Below are positions 62,910 through 64,000 of a DNA stretch of 64,000 bases, piece after piece; positions within the stretch are counted from its first letter, which is position 1, and each line of letters begins with the position of its first letter. Origin of the DNA: Streptomyces drozdowiczii (lineage in GTDB: Bacteria > Actinomycetota > Actinomycetes > Streptomycetales > Streptomycetaceae); the NCBI RefSeq assembly GCF_026167665.1, contig NZ_CP098740.1, positions 806,001 through 870,000 of the forward strand. Direction: 5' to 3'. The position numbers and the translations under genes were made by a program. The notes under the pieces are model-generated. The model ran no database searches. It was not told where the DNA came from and saw nothing but the letters and a program-made list of their open reading frames with translations.

Positions 62910-64000
62910 CTACCCACGGGGGGCCGGGATCATTCCCCGCGGAGCACCGGTGCCGGGGCCCGTCGCCCGGTGGCGGGCTGAGCGGCGAGGTGTACGCGCC
63001 CCCGCCGCGAGCCCCGAGGCGGCCATGTGGTCGTACGCGGTCAGGATGAGGTCCTTGGTGCGGTAGCCGCCGTACCGTGCCTCGTCCTTGCGCCGGACGA
63101 TGGGGAAGGTGTCCAGGATGTACGCGGTGTCGGCGCGGCCGATCCCGTACAGGTGGAAGAAGAACGCGTCGAGTTCCGCGCGGATCCGGCCGCGGCGGTC
63201 CTCGTCCCAGTGGAACGGGCCGCCGGTGTCGCCCAGGTCGGCGGCGAAGCGGCCCATGTCATGGGCGGTGCAGGTGAGTTCGAGGACGCGCGGGGTCAGG
63301 AAGTCCGTGTGGCGGTGGACGGTATCCGGCGGCAGGACGGGGAGTTGGCGGATGTGGAAGAAGTTGAGGTTGAGCCCCGCCGCCTTCTGGCGGGTGACGT
63401 AGTCGTAGACGAAGGAGTTGAAGTGGGCCACCAGGGCGGCGCTGTCGCGTGAGTTCCTGGTGTGCAGCAGGAAGACGGAGTCGCCGATGGCCGCCGGGGG
63501 CAGGATCGCGGAGATCATGGTGCGCTGGTTGGTGGGGCTGCTGATCCGGAGGAAGGCGAGCCGGCCGGGCGGGGTGCCGGGCGGTGTCTCGGCGCGGTCC
63601 ACCCAGTTGCCGGGGACGGCCAGGCGGGACGCGGAGGCCCAGGCGTCGGCCGTGAGATAGGCGGGCTGGTTCTGGCGCTTCACGGCGGTGGCGCTCTTGA
63701 CCACGTCGGCCGCGCGGTGGTTGTAGGCGTCGACCATCTTGGCCTCGTACAGCGGGAGCATGACGCGGTCGCCGTTGACGTAGTGGTTTCCGGCCGCCTG
63801 CCAGCCGGTGGCCGTCAGCTCCTCGCGGGTGCGGAACCGGTGCGAGTCGTTGGCCATGTGGAACATCGTGCCGAAGGTGACGCCCCACGGGTTGCCGTCC
63901 GGGTCGCCCTCCTTGATCAGGACGGGGAGCCGCGCGTAGATGCCGAGGGTGATCTCGGCGTCGCGGCGGGTCCGGAAGACCGGGCAGGTGCCCGTGTTGG
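62910..64000 (-). CDS. Restriction-type DNA methyltransferase, C-terminal part (Eco57I/DrmMI-like)
   Basis: The frame is open from the right edge to a stop at 62910, so only the C-terminal 362 residues are seen. Recognisable elements are GNPWGVTFGTMFHMANDSHR, LPLYEAKMVDAYNHRAADV, then FNSFVYDYVTRQKAAGLNLN, NFFHIRQLPVLPPDT and RRKDEARYGGYRTKDLILTA. This pattern belongs to the target-recognition and C-terminal part of large class I N6-adenine methyltransferases of type IIG, BREX or DISARM systems. The catalytic NPPY motif would be outside the window. The basic low-complexity tail after residue YDHMAAS looks like readthrough. The neighbours beyond the edge decide which defence system it is. Confidence 0.8.
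   Translation of the reverse strand, partial: NTGTCPVFRTRRDAEITLGIYARLPVLIKEGDPDGNPWGVTFGTMFHMANDSHRFRTREELTATGWQAAGNHYVNGDRVMLPLYEAKMVDAYNHRAADVVKSATAVKRQNQPAYLTADAWASASRLAVPGNWVDRAETPPGTPPGRLAFLRISSPTNQRTMISAILPPAAIGDSVFLLHTRNSRDSAALVAHFNSFVYDYVTRQKAAGLNLNFFHIRQLPVLPPDTVHRHTDFLTPRVLELTCTAHDMGRFAADLGDTGGPFHWDEDRRGRIRAELDAFFFHLYGIGRADTAYILDTFPIVRRKDEARYGGYRTKDLILTAYDHMAASGLAAGARTPRRSARHRATGPGTGAPRGMIPAPRG

Overview
The window is high-GC actinobacterial DNA and almost certainly comes from a Streptomyces chromosome. It carries a complete conservon (cvnA-D plus P450), a DUF397/XRE-DUF5753/ATPase cluster, MsiK-dependent-type sugar ABC genes without their own ATPase, GTG starts with GTGA or ATGA gene overlaps, and two in-frame TTA codons (the rare bldA-type codon) in regulatory genes. 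I see no rRNA, tRNA, CRISPR array, insertion sequence or prophage gene.

Left part (1-13.4 kb): an mce lipid-import operon on the minus strand (ABC ATPase, two YrbE/MlaE permeases, three Mce proteins, the last cut by the window edge). It is followed by three secreted proteins of unknown function (one DUF6801-like), a PucR/CdaR-type regulator, an SCP2 sterol-carrier protein and an acyl-CoA dehydrogenase. This looks like one lipid or sterol-type uptake and catabolism neighbourhood. A 19-base motif is shared between the mce upstream region and the upstream region of a secreted-protein gene.

Middle part (13.5-34 kb): an ATP-grasp protein, a DHA2 MFS exporter with a winged-helix-like tail, YchJ-like protein, a DUF397/XRE/ATPase regulatory cluster, a large DUF4132 protein, a GH4 glycosidase, the conservon with a CYP157-like P450, a MarR-FUSC pair, a DUF2510/LURP-like protein and a DUF3105-DUF305 pair.

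Right part (34-58 kb): sugar metabolism. ROK regulator, xylA and divergent xylB metabolise xylose. A second block forms what reads as a complete xyloglucan-utilisation locus: secreted GH12 endoglucanase, lipoprotein and two permeases for oligosaccharide import, and cytoplasmic GH31 alpha-xylosidase, GH3 beta-glucosidase, GH42 beta-galactosidase and GH95 alpha-fucosidase, under a LacI regulator. Four copies of a TCGAAGCGCTTCGA-type palindrome mark its two divergent or flanking control regions. Xylose released by GH31 can feed xylA/xylB.

Right edge (58-64 kb): a CYP154-like/CYP157-like P450 pair, a Tat-exported phospholipase C, and the C-terminal part of a large restriction-type DNA methyltransferase that runs off the edge and may open a phage-defence island.

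A striking technical signal runs through the window: nine genes are broken by ten single-base frameshifts, and every one is repaired by adding one G or C to a G/C run of four or five. The most economical explanation is homopolymer under-calling in the assembly, not genuine decay, so these genes are annotated as full-length with a frameshift.
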